NCBI RefSeq assembly: GCF_000265365.1
Contig: NC_018011.1
Location: 2,046,001 to 2,110,000 of the forward strand
Direction of reading: 5' to 3'
DNA length: 64,000 nt
Source: Alistipes finegoldii DSM 17242
Lineage (GTDB): Bacteria; Bacteroidota; Bacteroidia; Bacteroidales; Rikenellaceae
Shown here: piece by piece, positions 1 to 9,289 of the stretch
How the letters are laid out: each line of letters starts with the position of its first letter
How positions within the stretch are numbered: the first letter of the stretch is position 1
Program-made: the position numbers and the translations under genes
The notes under the pieces: generated by a model
The model's input: only the letters and a program-made list of their open reading frames with translations
Database searches by the model: none
What the model was told of the DNA's origin: nothing

Positions 1-1553
1 AACGGAATTTCGACCTCAACCTACAGCAGATTCTCAACTACACCAAGCAGATAGGCTCGCACAACATCAACGTGATGCTGGGCCACGAGTCCTACCAGAA
101 CCGCATTTACACGCTGTCGGCCACGAAAAGCAATATGCTGACGCAGGAAAACGACGAGCTTGCCGGGGCGATCATCGACAAACAGGGAGCCGGCTCTTAC
201 CGGGTTGAGTACAACAACGAGGGTTATTTCGCCCGTGTCATGTACGATTACGCAGGCAAATATTTCGCCTCGGCCTCCTACCGCCGCGACGCTTCTTCGC
301 GTTTCCACCCCGACCACCGCTGGGGCAACTTCTGGTCGCTGGGCGGCGCATGGATCATTTCGAAAGAAAATTTCATGGAGAGCACCTATGAATGGCTCGA
401 CAATCTCAAGCTGAAGGCCTCGATCGGCTCGCAGGGTAACGACAACATCGGTAACTTCCGCTACACGAACACCTACACGATCGAAAACGCCAACGGAAAG
501 GTCTCGACCGTCTTCAACGCCAAAGGATCCGAGAACATCACCTGGGAGACCAACTCCAACTTCAACGCCGGTGTGGAGTTCAGCTTCCTGCGCGGTACGG
601 TTTCCGGAGGCGTCGAATATTTCCTCCGCAAGACGACCGACATGCTGCTGTCGTTCCCGGTAGCTCCGTCGCTGGGCTATTCGTCCTACTACGCCAACGT
701 GGGCGACATGCGCAACAGCGGCGTCGAAATCGAGCTGAACTTTACGCCGATCCGACGGGAGCATGTCCAGTGGGACATCAACCTCAACATGACGCACCTG
801 CGCAACAAGATCACCATGCTGCCTTCTGAACGACGGACCAAACAGGTCGATGGCTACTCCGGTTACGTGAGCGGCTCCACTTTCTTCGGAGAAGGGCTTC
901 CGATGTACACTTTCTACATGAGGAAATATGCCGGTGTTTCGGACGAGGGCCTTTCGATGTGGTACATGAACGAAACCGACGACAAGGGCAACCCGACGGG
1001 CAAGCGCGTTACGACGACTGAATATGCCAAGGCGTCGGACTATCTCTGCGGCGACCCGATTCCCGATCTCTACGGCGGTTTCGGCACGAGTGTCAATTTC
1101 CGGGGCTTCGACCTGAGCGTGGCCTTCACCTACCAGATCGGCGGTCTGGCTTACGACTCGGGATACTCCGCGGCGATGTACTCGCCGGCCAACAAGACGA
1201 CGGGTATGAACTGGCACAAGGACATCCTCAATGCATGGTCGGCGGACAATGCGTCGTCGAACATCCCGCGCCTGCAGTATGAAGACAAGGATCAGAACGG
1301 TATGTCTGATCGTTTCCTTACGGACGCCAGCTACCTGAACCTACAGAACATCAACTTCGGCTACACGCTGCCGTCGAATTTCACCAAGAAGGTCGGAATC
1401 GAGAAGGTGCGCGTCTACCTTGCCTGCGAGAATGTCTGGTACTGGTCCAAACGTCAGGGATTCGATCCCCGCTACTCTTATTCGGGATCGACGAGCCAGG
1501 CCACCTATTCGCCTGTAAGGACGATTTCGGGCGGCATCAACATTCAATTCTAA
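1..1553 (+). CDS. SusC/RagA-family TonB-dependent outer membrane receptor, C-terminal part
   Basis: The reading frame is open from base 3, so the start lies left of the window and about 516 residues are visible. The protein is the beta-barrel end of a SusC-type receptor that imports a glycan or peptide across the outer membrane with TonB energy. It shows alternating aromatic/polar strands, phrases typical of the family (for example SVNFRGFDLSVAFTYQIGG and SYLNLQNINFGYTLP) and a terminal aromatic residue (GGINIQF), the outer membrane assembly signal. A SusD gene follows about 30 bp downstream, the classic SusC/SusD order. The substrate cannot be read from this fragment. Confidence 0.95.
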   Translation, partial: RNFDLNLQQILNYTKQIGSHNINVMLGHESYQNRIYTLSATKSNMLTQENDELAGAIIDKQGAGSYRVEYNNEGYFARVMYDYAGKYFASASYRRDASSRFHPDHRWGNFWSLGGAWIISKENFMESTYEWLDNLKLKASIGSQGNDNIGNFRYTNTYTIENANGKVSTVFNAKGSENITWETNSNFNAGVEFSFLRGTVSGGVEYFLRKTTDMLLSFPVAPSLGYSSYYANVGDMRNSGVEIELNFTPIRREHVQWDINLNMTHLRNKITMLPSERRTKQVDGYSGYVSGSTFFGEGLPMYTFYMRKYAGVSDEGLSMWYMNETDDKGNPTGKRVTTTEYAKASDYLCGDPIPDLYGGFGTSVNFRGFDLSVAFTYQIGGLAYDSGYSAAMYSPANKTTGMNWHKDILNAWSADNASSNIPRLQYEDKDQNGMSDRFLTDASYLNLQNINFGYTLPSNFTKKVGIEKVRVYLACENVWYWSKRQGFDPRYSYSGSTSQATYSPVRTISGGINIQF

Positions 1554-1582
1554 TCGGCCTCAAACACTTTACGACAAACGAC

Positions 1583-3235
1583 ATGCATATGAAAAAAGCG
1601 ACAAACATAACGCTCGCGACGCTGGCGGCAGCTTTGCTGGCAAGCAGCTGCATCAAAGAAGCCGACCCCTATGAAATAGCTACCGAGGATCAGGTCACCC
1701 TCGAAACGCTGATAGAAGGCATTCCGGCCTCACTCGTACAGGCCGGTTCCGCAGGCTATGCAAGCGAAGGCCAAGCCTGGGATTTTGCCCTGCCGGCCAT
1801 CCATATCGCCACGGAATCCATGACGGGCGACGTCGCCATTGGCGGCAATATCGGCTACGATTGGTTCGCACAGTGGGGAACCAACGAAGCGCTCGGCGCC
1901 GACTATGCCGTGGGTGCGCTTACGTGGAATAACTACTATGCGTGGATCATGGCGGCCAACAACGTCATCAAACAGATCGACGCCTCGGATTTCGCGACGC
2001 TCGACGCCACGCAGAAGTCCTATCTGGGCTTCGCCTACGCCTATCGGGCCATGTTCTACCTCGATCTGGTGCGTCTGTACGAGTTCAAGGAGAACAATTA
2101 CACTGAAGCGCCCGGGGTTCTCGGGCTGGGCGTGCCCATCGTACTGCCCGAGACTACCGAGGCCGAGGCCAAGAACAACCCCCGTGCCAAGGTCGACGAC
2201 ATCTACGATCAAGTGATCTTCCCCGACCTGGACAAGGCCGAAGAACTATTGAGCGGCTTTACTGCTCCCGACAAGTATACGATCAGTCCGGCGCTGGTCT
2301 ACGGCCTGAAAGCCCGGGCCTGGCTTGAGCGCGGTACGGCCAAGAACGACGCCGAAGCCTATGTTTCCGCCGCCGAGTACGCCCGCTTGGCCATTAACGC
2401 CAGCGGCTGTACGCCCCTGACGCAGGAGCAGTGGGAAGACCCCTCGAACGGCTTCAACAGCGCCACGGCGAACAATGCCTGGATCTGGGGCCTCGCCCTG
2501 CCGAGCGAAAGCGTTGCCAACCTGTTCTGCTTCACGGCGCACATGAGCACGGAGAATGCGTGGAGCGCCTACGGAAACGACGCCTGCCGCTGCATCAACA
2601 GCAACCTTTACAACAGTATCGACCTGCGCGACTTCCGCCGCCATTCGTGGCTCGATCCCGACCGCAAAGACCCGGAGAAGGAGTCCTACGACTACAAAAG
2701 CTGCCGCAAAGAGGGGAAGGAATACTTCAATGAACTGCCCGATTACGCGAACATCAAGTTCCGTCCGGCGCAGGGCGCTTATGAGGATTTCAAGGTCGGC
2801 GGAGCCGCAGACCATCCCTACATGCGCGTCGAGGAGATGTACTTCATCGAGGCCGAGGCCAAGGCGCATGAAAATCTTGGCGAAGGAATTCGGCTGCTCA
2901 ATGAGTTCATGAACAACTACCGCATTGTGGGCGGAGGTTACGACTGTACGAACATGTCGTCGTCGGTTGAAAATTTCACCAACGAGCTGATGCTTCAGAA
3001 GCGCATCGAGTTCTGGGGCGAAGGCATCGTCATGTTCGACATGAAGCGGCTCGACATGTCCACCCGACGGGGCTATGTGGGAACCAACTCTCCTGCCTCG
3101 TACCGGCTGAATACGGAAGGCCGTGCACCCTACTGGAACTTCGTGATCTCGCGCGGTGAGACGCAGAACAACCCCGTCATCGCCACGCAGAACAATCCCG
3201 ATCCTTCGCAAACGGTCAAGCCGTGGAACGGGTGA
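1583..3235 (+). CDS. SusD/RagB-family nutrient-binding outer membrane lipoprotein
   Basis: About 550 residues, normal for SusD. The N-terminus is a lipoprotein signal (MKKATNITLATLAAALLASSC) ending in a lipobox Cys; ATG 1589 is an equally likely start because 1583 adds only Met-His. The middle shows TPR-like helices (YAYRAMFYLDLVRLYEF) and the late family signature (RVEEMYFIEAEAKAHE; LMLQKRIEFWGEGIVMFDMKRL). SusD proteins cap the SusC barrel and capture substrate at the cell surface. The position directly after SusC confirms the pairing. The glycan or peptide recognised is unknown. Confidence 0.95.
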   Translation: MHMKKATNITLATLAAALLASSCIKEADPYEIATEDQVTLETLIEGIPASLVQAGSAGYASEGQAWDFALPAIHIATESMTGDVAIGGNIGYDWFAQWGTNEALGADYAVGALTWNNYYAWIMAANNVIKQIDASDFATLDATQKSYLGFAYAYRAMFYLDLVRLYEFKENNYTEAPGVLGLGVPIVLPETTEAEAKNNPRAKVDDIYDQVIFPDLDKAEELLSGFTAPDKYTISPALVYGLKARAWLERGTAKNDAEAYVSAAEYARLAINASGCTPLTQEQWEDPSNGFNSATANNAWIWGLALPSESVANLFCFTAHMSTENAWSAYGNDACRCINSNLYNSIDLRDFRRHSWLDPDRKDPEKESYDYKSCRKEGKEYFNELPDYANIKFRPAQGAYEDFKVGGAADHPYMRVEEMYFIEAEAKAHENLGEGIRLLNEFMNNYRIVGGGYDCTNMSSSVENFTNELMLQKRIEFWGEGIVMFDMKRLDMSTRRGYVGTNSPASYRLNTEGRAPYWNFVISRGETQNNPVIATQNNPDPSQTVKPWNG

Positions 3236-3278
3236 TGACCATCTGCGATCAAGCTGTCAAATCTAAAAGCAAATTACC

Positions 3279-5819
3279 GTGAAGACATTCAAGCATATAT
3301 TACCGTTCCTGCTGGCACTTCTTGTCCTTGCCGGCTGCGAGGACGACGTGAACTATACGCAGGGAACCGCGGAGAATCCCGATTGCTACGGTGTCTACTT
3401 CCCGAAGAAGCAGGCTACCCGGACCGATCTGGAGTTCGAACCGGGAACCCAGACCGAAGCGACCTATACGGTCAAACGGCGCAACACCGTGGATCCGATC
3501 GTCGTTCCGGTCGTCGTGAAGTCCAACGTCGAGGATATTTTCGTCGTCGAGCCGATCGCATTCGATGCCGGAGAGGACGAGACGACCTTTACGATCAGTT
3601 TCCCCAAGGCCCAAATGGGCACGACCTACACTTGCGATATCAACATCGAAGATCCGCGCTACGCTTCGATCTACGGTGCCGATAAGGTGAACCTTTCGAT
3701 ATCGCTCGTGCTGGCCAAATGGGAATTGGTCACCGACGAAAAGACCGGTGAGACCAAAGGCCGCTACCGCGACGACATTCTGGGCAACTTCGCGTCGATA
3801 GACAACCCCAATGCTAATCCGAACCCCGAAATCGAACTCGAAATCTACGAGCGTTCGGACAAGAAGGGCTATTACCGCATGAAAGCCTACACTCCGGAGC
3901 TGATGAACATCTTCGCCGGAGGACAGGTAAACCACGAGAACCGCAACGTCTGGACCTATGTCGATGCCTCGGATCCGAACAAGGTCTATTATCCCTACCA
4001 ATCGACCGGTCTGACCCTCTTTTCCGATATGGGTGAGTGGTACATCGCATCGCAGACACCGGAAAATTTCGCCATGGACGAATCAGCCGGACAATATGGC
4101 ACGCTCAATAACGGCGTGATTACCTTCCCGGCGCAGGGTATCGTGCTCGAACCGAGCGAAGGTGAATATGCCGGAAAATTCTTCTATGCCAACGCAAACG
4201 GTCTGCAGCGGATCATGCTTCCCGGAGCCAGGGTCTACGATTACTCGGTGGCCCTCACCAAAAGCGAACCCGCAGACGGTGTCGTCGAAATCGGCGCCAC
4301 CCTCTCCGAGGACACCCGAGAGTTCCGCTATGCGATCTTCACGGGCAATTTGAGCGACGGCGAGGCGAGCCTCAAGGCACAGGAGATGGCCGATGGCAAG
4401 ATCGCCGCGGAACTCATCAAGACGATCACTGTTTCGGGGACGATTTCCGTTCAGGATCTGGAAGGCGGCACCGGCAAGTACACGCTTGTAGGCTGCATCT
4501 ACGGTTCGGACGAAGAGGCGAATCCGGAGGGCGGCGAAACGGCGTCGCAGAATCTGAAAATGCAGGGCTACGCCTCCATTTCGTTCGGATATATCGCCAA
4601 GGGCGACGAGGACAAGGTTTCCGTCATTCTCAACATCGGGCTCGAAGCCACGAACGAATTCGCGGGACAAGGCATTACGACGGACAATGCGGCGAAATTC
4701 TGGGCCTATGGCGAGGGGATTGAATCTATCAAACACGGAGTCTTCAAGACAAAAGACATCCAAGGATTGGACATGACGGCTTTCCTCAAAGAGGAGGGCA
4801 AGGATTTCACCAAAGAGCAGCTCGACGCCATCAACGGCGGACATTACAGCGTCATGCTCACGGGGCTGAACGGCGACACGGAGTACACGTTCGCCGGACT
4901 GGCTTACAACGGATATGCCAGCAAACTCTTCACGGCATCCATCAAGACCACCGGTGTATACAACCCGGGATTGGAGAGCGAGTTCCTCTACTCGGACTTC
5001 CTGCCGCAGAAAGAGCAGCCCTCGAAGGAGTACCTGATTTCGACCGAATGGAACTATTATGCCGTCAACGTCATGGATGAGAAGCCGATGCGACGGAAGA
5101 TCGGCACGGTGACCATCGAAGACGACCCGGCAGAAAGCAGTTCGGCCGATCTGCTGACCATCACGGGACTCCCCGGGGTCGAGTTCGACGAAGGCGGTCG
5201 GATTCCGGCGGTCTACGTTCCCTCCACTGCTCCGCTCGCAGGCATAACCGGCGCTATCTCCCCGCTTCTTTCGCAAACGCCGATCGGTGTCATCAACGGA
5301 GAGGACATCCTCGCCGGCTGCGTCTCGGAGGAGAATCCCGAAGCCCTCTATGCGGTCAATTATCCGTTCATCGGAGGCGCCGTGGCCGACGGTTACATCT
5401 ATTTCGTGCCCACCCCGAACTATGTCGAGCAGGGGGCCACGTTCCGTTATCTGTATACGTTGAGTACGACGACCCCCTATTCGATCCTTACGGATATGTT
5501 GCTCGTCGATCCCGCCAAGGATATGGGCGGCATTCCCGAACTGGCCGCAGAGCGGATCGCAGAATTGCGCCGGATGGCCGCAGAGCTCCGGCAGCCGCGG
5601 AATTACGTCGAACGGCTCGAATTCTCCGTTTCTACAGAACGCAGTTCCGTCAAAACCGTACCGACCGATTATGCGAAAAGATTCCTGCCCGCATCGGCTC
5701 CTGAAGCGAAAGCCGTAAGGGCTACGGTCGGATTCAGCGACGCTGTGCAGCGTGCGAACGGTTCGGGATCGGAACTCCGGTTCCGGAAAACGGCCGCTGC
5801 CGAAATCACGCTCAAGTAA
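3279..5819 (+). CDS. Large surface lipoprotein of the SusC/D locus (SusE/F-position)
   Basis: 846 residues starting at GTG 3279, with a lipoprotein signal (LLALLVLAGCEDD). No ATG sits better: the signal sequence begins right at this GTG. The first 130 residues (TEATYTVKRRNTVDPIVVPVVVK, DETTFTISFPKAQMGTTYTC) look like a Calx-beta or Ig-like beta sandwich; further beta-rich modules follow. The gene sits 43 bp after SusD, where Sus loci place auxiliary surface binding lipoproteins, and a strong terminator follows it. It has no visible catalytic motif. A role in substrate binding is inferred from position only; I do not recognise a named family over the full length. Confidence 0.8.
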   Translation: MKTFKHILPFLLALLVLAGCEDDVNYTQGTAENPDCYGVYFPKKQATRTDLEFEPGTQTEATYTVKRRNTVDPIVVPVVVKSNVEDIFVVEPIAFDAGEDETTFTISFPKAQMGTTYTCDINIEDPRYASIYGADKVNLSISLVLAKWELVTDEKTGETKGRYRDDILGNFASIDNPNANPNPEIELEIYERSDKKGYYRMKAYTPELMNIFAGGQVNHENRNVWTYVDASDPNKVYYPYQSTGLTLFSDMGEWYIASQTPENFAMDESAGQYGTLNNGVITFPAQGIVLEPSEGEYAGKFFYANANGLQRIMLPGARVYDYSVALTKSEPADGVVEIGATLSEDTREFRYAIFTGNLSDGEASLKAQEMADGKIAAELIKTITVSGTISVQDLEGGTGKYTLVGCIYGSDEEANPEGGETASQNLKMQGYASISFGYIAKGDEDKVSVILNIGLEATNEFAGQGITTDNAAKFWAYGEGIESIKHGVFKTKDIQGLDMTAFLKEEGKDFTKEQLDAINGGHYSVMLTGLNGDTEYTFAGLAYNGYASKLFTASIKTTGVYNPGLESEFLYSDFLPQKEQPSKEYLISTEWNYYAVNVMDEKPMRRKIGTVTIEDDPAESSSADLLTITGLPGVEFDEGGRIPAVYVPSTAPLAGITGAISPLLSQTPIGVINGEDILAGCVSEENPEALYAVNYPFIGGAVADGYIYFVPTPNYVEQGATFRYLYTLSTTTPYSILTDMLLVDPAKDMGGIPELAAERIAELRRMAAELRQPRNYVERLEFSVSTERSSVKTVPTDYAKRFLPASAPEAKAVRATVGFSDAVQRANGSGSELRFRKTAAAEITLK

Positions 5820-5828
5820 TATCGGATC

Positions 5829-5873
5829 GGGAGAGGCCGGTCGTCCGGCAAGTGTCGGCCTCTCCCTTTTTTT
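5829..5873 (+). terminator. Rho-independent terminator after the SusC/D/lipoprotein genes
   Basis: An 11-bp perfect stem (GGGAGAGGCCG with CGGCCTCTCCC) closes a 16-nt loop and is followed by seven T. It should end the SusC-SusD-lipoprotein transcript before the protease gene. Confidence 0.85.
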
Positions 5874-5916
5874 CAAGCCAAAAACAACCTGCCGGACTCA
5901 AAAATCAGCATGATAT

Positions 5917-7905
5917 ATGCATAACAAAACGAAACTCCTGATTTTCGCCTCCCTGCTGCTGGCCGCCTGCTCGACGGATCCCATGCAGGAAATACCGAAC
6001 CGCGGGGATTCCGCTCCCGAAATCGAGACTTCGGGCAAAATCTGCAATACGTCGGACGACGCCGTGGCCGGTTCGCTCATCGTAAAATTTGGCGAAGAAG
6101 CCATTCCCAGTCTCGAACAGAATGCGTTGAATGCGGCCAAGACCCGTTCGGCGCTGACCCGTTCGGGCATCGAATCCGTCGATGACATCCTGAACGACCT
6201 GCATGTCACCTCGCTGGAGCGCGTCTTCCCCGAAGCCGGCGAACACGAGGCCCGCACCCGTGCGGCAGGGCTTCACAGATGGTATGTGCTCGGGTTCGCA
6301 TCGGAAGAGGATCTCGACAAGGCGGCCGAGAGACTCGCAGGTGTCGCCGAAATCTCGAAAGTACAGTTCCGCACCCGTCTCTACCGGGCTTCCGACTGCA
6401 AAACCTATCCGTTTCAAGCAACGGCGAACGGCCAGACCCGCGCTTTGGTTACAGCGGATTTCAACGACCCGAATCTTTTCTGGCAGTGGCATTACATCAA
6501 CAATGCCGACCAGGCCGTTGCCACTACATCGGTGGCCGGAGCCGACATCAATGTGGCCGACGCATGGAAGCTCACGGCAGGTAATCCCGAAGTCATCGTC
6601 GCCATCGTGGACGAAGGGGTGAAATACACTCATCCGGATCTGGCGGCCAACATGTGGATCAATCCGAACCCTTCGCCCGAATACAAGAACCAGGACATTC
6701 ACGGATGGAACTTCGCTGCCGACGGTCCCATTTCATGGGGTCAGAAGGGCGATTCGGGACACGGAACGCACGTTGCGGGCACGGTAGCCGCCGTCAATAA
6801 CAACGGCATCGGCGTCTGCGGCGTGGCCGGAGGTACGGGCAAGGGAGACGGTGTGCGTCTCATGTCGTGTCAGATCTTCTCGGGAGACCTGACGGGTGAC
6901 GCCCTCGTGTCGAGCCGTGCCGTAAAATACGCCGCGGATCACGGTGCCTCCATCCTCCAGTGCTCGTGGGGCATCAAGGCGGGAATATACACGTCGGACA
7001 ACATGTTCATCAAACAATCGCCGATGGATTACGAGGCGCTTCAGTACTTCGCCGCCCAGAAGAACTGCGAGGCCCTCGACGGCGGACTGATCATTTTTTC
7101 CGCCGGCAACGAATCGACAGCCATGTCCGGCTATCCGGCAGGCTATCGTGATTATATCTCCGTCACCTCGTTCTCGCCCGACTACCTGCCGGCCAATTAT
7201 ACCAACTACGGTTCCGGCTGTAATATCGCGGCTCCCGGCGGCGAAACGAGCGGTTTGAGCGGTGGGGAGAAAGCCGGCGTCCTTTCGACGCTCTGCTCCG
7301 AAACGAGCAACGGAGCGGATTACGGCTACATGCAGGGAACCTCGATGGCTTGCCCGCACGTCTCGGGCGTAGCCGCACTCGGCCTCTCCTATGCCCTGGA
7401 GAAAGGGAAGAGATACTCGCTCGACGAATTCAAGACCATGCTGCTCACCTCGGTCAATGAAATCGACTCCCGGCTGGGCGAAGGCTCGAAAGCTACGATC
7501 GCCGACGTGTCGATTTACCGCGGCAAAATGGGCACCGGCATTACCGATGCCTATCAGCTGCTCATGCAGATTGAAGGAACGCCTTGTCTGCAGGTCGCAT
7601 TGGGCGAGGTGCAGCTCATTCCGCTGACGCAGCATTTCGGACAGGGTGCCGAAGACCTTACCTATACCGATATCCAGATGTCGGCCAAGGATATGGAAAA
7701 GCTTGGCATCAAGGCGGCTCCCAAAATGTATAATGGAAAACTGATGATCAAATGCACGAAACCCGGATCGGCCAAAATCAAGGTTTCGGCGATAGCCGGC
7801 GGTACGAAACCTGGAACGGGCGTCGTGATGGGCGGCATGGTCATCACCAAGGAATTCGCCGTCATCGCCCGTTCGGCCGGCGCAGCAAACGGAGGTTGGT
7901 TATAA
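5917..7905 (+). CDS. Subtilisin-like S8 serine peptidase, lipoprotein
   Basis: 662 residues. A short lipoprotein signal (LIFASLLLAACSTD) should anchor it in the outer membrane. An N-terminal propeptide/fervidolysin-like segment is followed by the S8 catalytic domain: Asp in VAIVDEGVKYTHPDL (about residue 232), His in SGHGTHVAGTVAAV (about 285) and Ser in GTSMACPHVSG (about 475). The oxyanion Asn region is FSAGNEST. The last roughly 130 residues form a C-terminal domain of unknown role. It probably shares a transcript with the small lipoprotein 14 bp downstream. Proximity to SusC/D suggests the locus may use peptides or glycoprotein; that is inference. Confidence 0.93.
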   Translation: MHNKTKLLIFASLLLAACSTDPMQEIPNRGDSAPEIETSGKICNTSDDAVAGSLIVKFGEEAIPSLEQNALNAAKTRSALTRSGIESVDDILNDLHVTSLERVFPEAGEHEARTRAAGLHRWYVLGFASEEDLDKAAERLAGVAEISKVQFRTRLYRASDCKTYPFQATANGQTRALVTADFNDPNLFWQWHYINNADQAVATTSVAGADINVADAWKLTAGNPEVIVAIVDEGVKYTHPDLAANMWINPNPSPEYKNQDIHGWNFAADGPISWGQKGDSGHGTHVAGTVAAVNNNGIGVCGVAGGTGKGDGVRLMSCQIFSGDLTGDALVSSRAVKYAADHGASILQCSWGIKAGIYTSDNMFIKQSPMDYEALQYFAAQKNCEALDGGLIIFSAGNESTAMSGYPAGYRDYISVTSFSPDYLPANYTNYGSGCNIAAPGGETSGLSGGEKAGVLSTLCSETSNGADYGYMQGTSMACPHVSGVAALGLSYALEKGKRYSLDEFKTMLLTSVNEIDSRLGEGSKATIADVSIYRGKMGTGITDAYQLLMQIEGTPCLQVALGEVQLIPLTQHFGQGAEDLTYTDIQMSAKDMEKLGIKAAPKMYNGKLMIKCTKPGSAKIKVSAIAGGTKPGTGVVMGGMVITKEFAVIARSAGAANGGWL

Positions 7906-7919
7906 AAACAGTGCTTGCA

Positions 7920-8384
7920 ATGAAAAAACATCTTTATCATCTGCTCGTTTTCTCCCTGCTCGGCATTTTCGCCGCAAGCTGTTCGGATGACGACGATGCC
8001 CCCAACATTCAGTCGGAAATCGTAGGCGAATGGCGCCTTACTTCTTGGTCAGAGAATGCTCCCGAAGGATTTGAGGTATACGTAGAATTCACTTCGGCAG
8101 CGACATTCGGACTTTATCAGAAGGTCGAAACATCGAACTACACCAAATACACCGGGCGTTATTCGATCGACGGATCCCGGCTGACCGGAGTGTACGACGA
8201 CGGCGAGAGCTGGGGCAACGGCTACGATTTCGAGTTGACGAATGGCGGGAACACCCTGACGATGACCACCCGAACCGAGCCGGCCGAAACCAGCGTATAT
8301 TCCCGGACGATCATTCCGGATGACGTGCGCAATGCCCGAACATCCCGTGCCGAGTTTTCTCTGGAAATGAGGCGAATGCTATAA
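7920..8384 (+). CDS. Small lipocalin-like lipoprotein
   Basis: 154 residues from ATG 7920, chosen because it begins a clean lipoprotein signal (MKKHLYHLLVFSLLGIFAASC); the longer in-frame extension overlaps the protease gene and is not credible. After an acidic stretch (SDDDDAP) the sequence IVGEWRLTSWSENAP is the opening strand of the lipocalin-like families common in Bacteroidota lipoproteins, and the short beta strands that follow fit a small barrel. It lies 14 bp after the S8 peptidase, so the two are likely co-expressed. The ligand is unknown; it could be an inhibitor or chaperone of the protease, but nothing in the sequence proves that. Confidence 0.8.
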   Translation: MKKHLYHLLVFSLLGIFAASCSDDDDAPNIQSEIVGEWRLTSWSENAPEGFEVYVEFTSAATFGLYQKVETSNYTKYTGRYSIDGSRLTGVYDDGESWGNGYDFELTNGGNTLTMTTRTEPAETSVYSRTIIPDDVRNARTSRAEFSLEMRRML

Positions 8385-8836
8385 TCTGTAATATTCGTGC
8401 CGCTCCGGCATTAAGTGTAAGGTAAGGACAAGAAGATGTGGTTGAAACGCTAATAACGGTCAGACCAGTAACGCTTCAAAGTGTGGAAGGCATTTGTCAA
8501 CCGACAAATAATTTCGAGTGAAAATCTCTTATCTATAATGTGTTAAAACATTAAAATAAAATGTTCAAAATTACGAGATTGCTCACTGGGATAGGATGGC
8601 TAAAACCATCCTATCTTTTTTTAGAATATTTCTACGAGAACTGCAATATAAGCATTCAGACAATTGCATGTTTTAGCAAGATTTATTGAAATTTAATGTT
8701 TTAAATGTATCAATCTGAAATAAAAATCTTTGATATTTGAGTGATGATTTACGTTTTCTGCCGACTGGCATATTTGCCCCCGTGGACATTTGTCTGTTGT
8801 CCCTGAACGCAATTCCTGTCATGTAATCCCGTAATA
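8385..8836. other. AT-rich intergenic region of 450 bp
   Basis: I see no convincing gene here. The stretch is AT-rich, particularly 8520-8760, and contains one clear terminator (8591-8622). The region from 8700 on precedes the RteC-like gene and probably carries its promoter, but no clean TAnnTTTG box stands out. Confidence 0.5.
8591..8622 (+). terminator. Rho-independent terminator
   Basis: A perfect 9-bp stem (ATAGGATGG and CCATCCTAT) with a six-base loop is followed by C and seven T. It lies about 200 bp after the small lipoprotein gene, so that transcript has a long 3' tail, or else an unseen short RNA ends here. Confidence 0.85.
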
Positions 8837-9238
8837 ATGCACGATCCGCGTCCGGCGGCGCTTGTCGCGCTTTGGGAAGGAGCCGTCTCACATCTGGAAT
8901 TTGAGATGCGGATGGTCCATCTGCGTATCGAGCATTCTGCGGTCATGAACCGGTTGCGGGAACCCGAAAAACCCCGCTCGGCGCTCTATCTGGCCGAGCC
9001 GTTCACGCCGACGGATCTCATGGAGCTGATTACGGCGTTGCATACTGCCGGCGTGGGACGGCGTATCGACGGTACCCGTGCCAATGTGGAACAGTTGGTC
9101 GAGCTGTTCTCGTGGATGTTCAATGTCCGTATCAACAATCCCATCCAGTGCCGCCGTGGGGTCATCAACCGCAAGTTGCGGCTGACACGGTTTCTGGATC
9201 TGCTGCGCAACTCTCTGATTGAAGAGAGCCAGCGATAG
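8837..9238 (+). CDS. RteC-like protein next to an integrase
   Basis: 133 residues. It resembles the C-terminal half of RteC, the excision regulator of CTnDOT-type conjugative transposons: a LYLAEPFTPTDLMELITAL segment, then ANVEQLVELFSWMFNVRI and a basic tail (RRGVINRKLRLTRFLDLLRN). RteC proteins are usually about twice as long, so this is either a short relative or an N-terminally reduced copy. It faces the convergent recombinase gene only 51 bp away, which supports a mobile-element origin. A DNA-binding regulatory role is inferred from the family. Confidence 0.65.
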   Translation: MHDPRPAALVALWEGAVSHLEFEMRMVHLRIEHSAVMNRLREPEKPRSALYLAEPFTPTDLMELITALHTAGVGRRIDGTRANVEQLVELFSWMFNVRINNPIQCRRGVINRKLRLTRFLDLLRNSLIEESQR

Positions 9239-9289
9239 GCGTCGGCGCCCCTCATCCGAGGGGCGCTTTTGGCCGAATCCTTTCAGGTA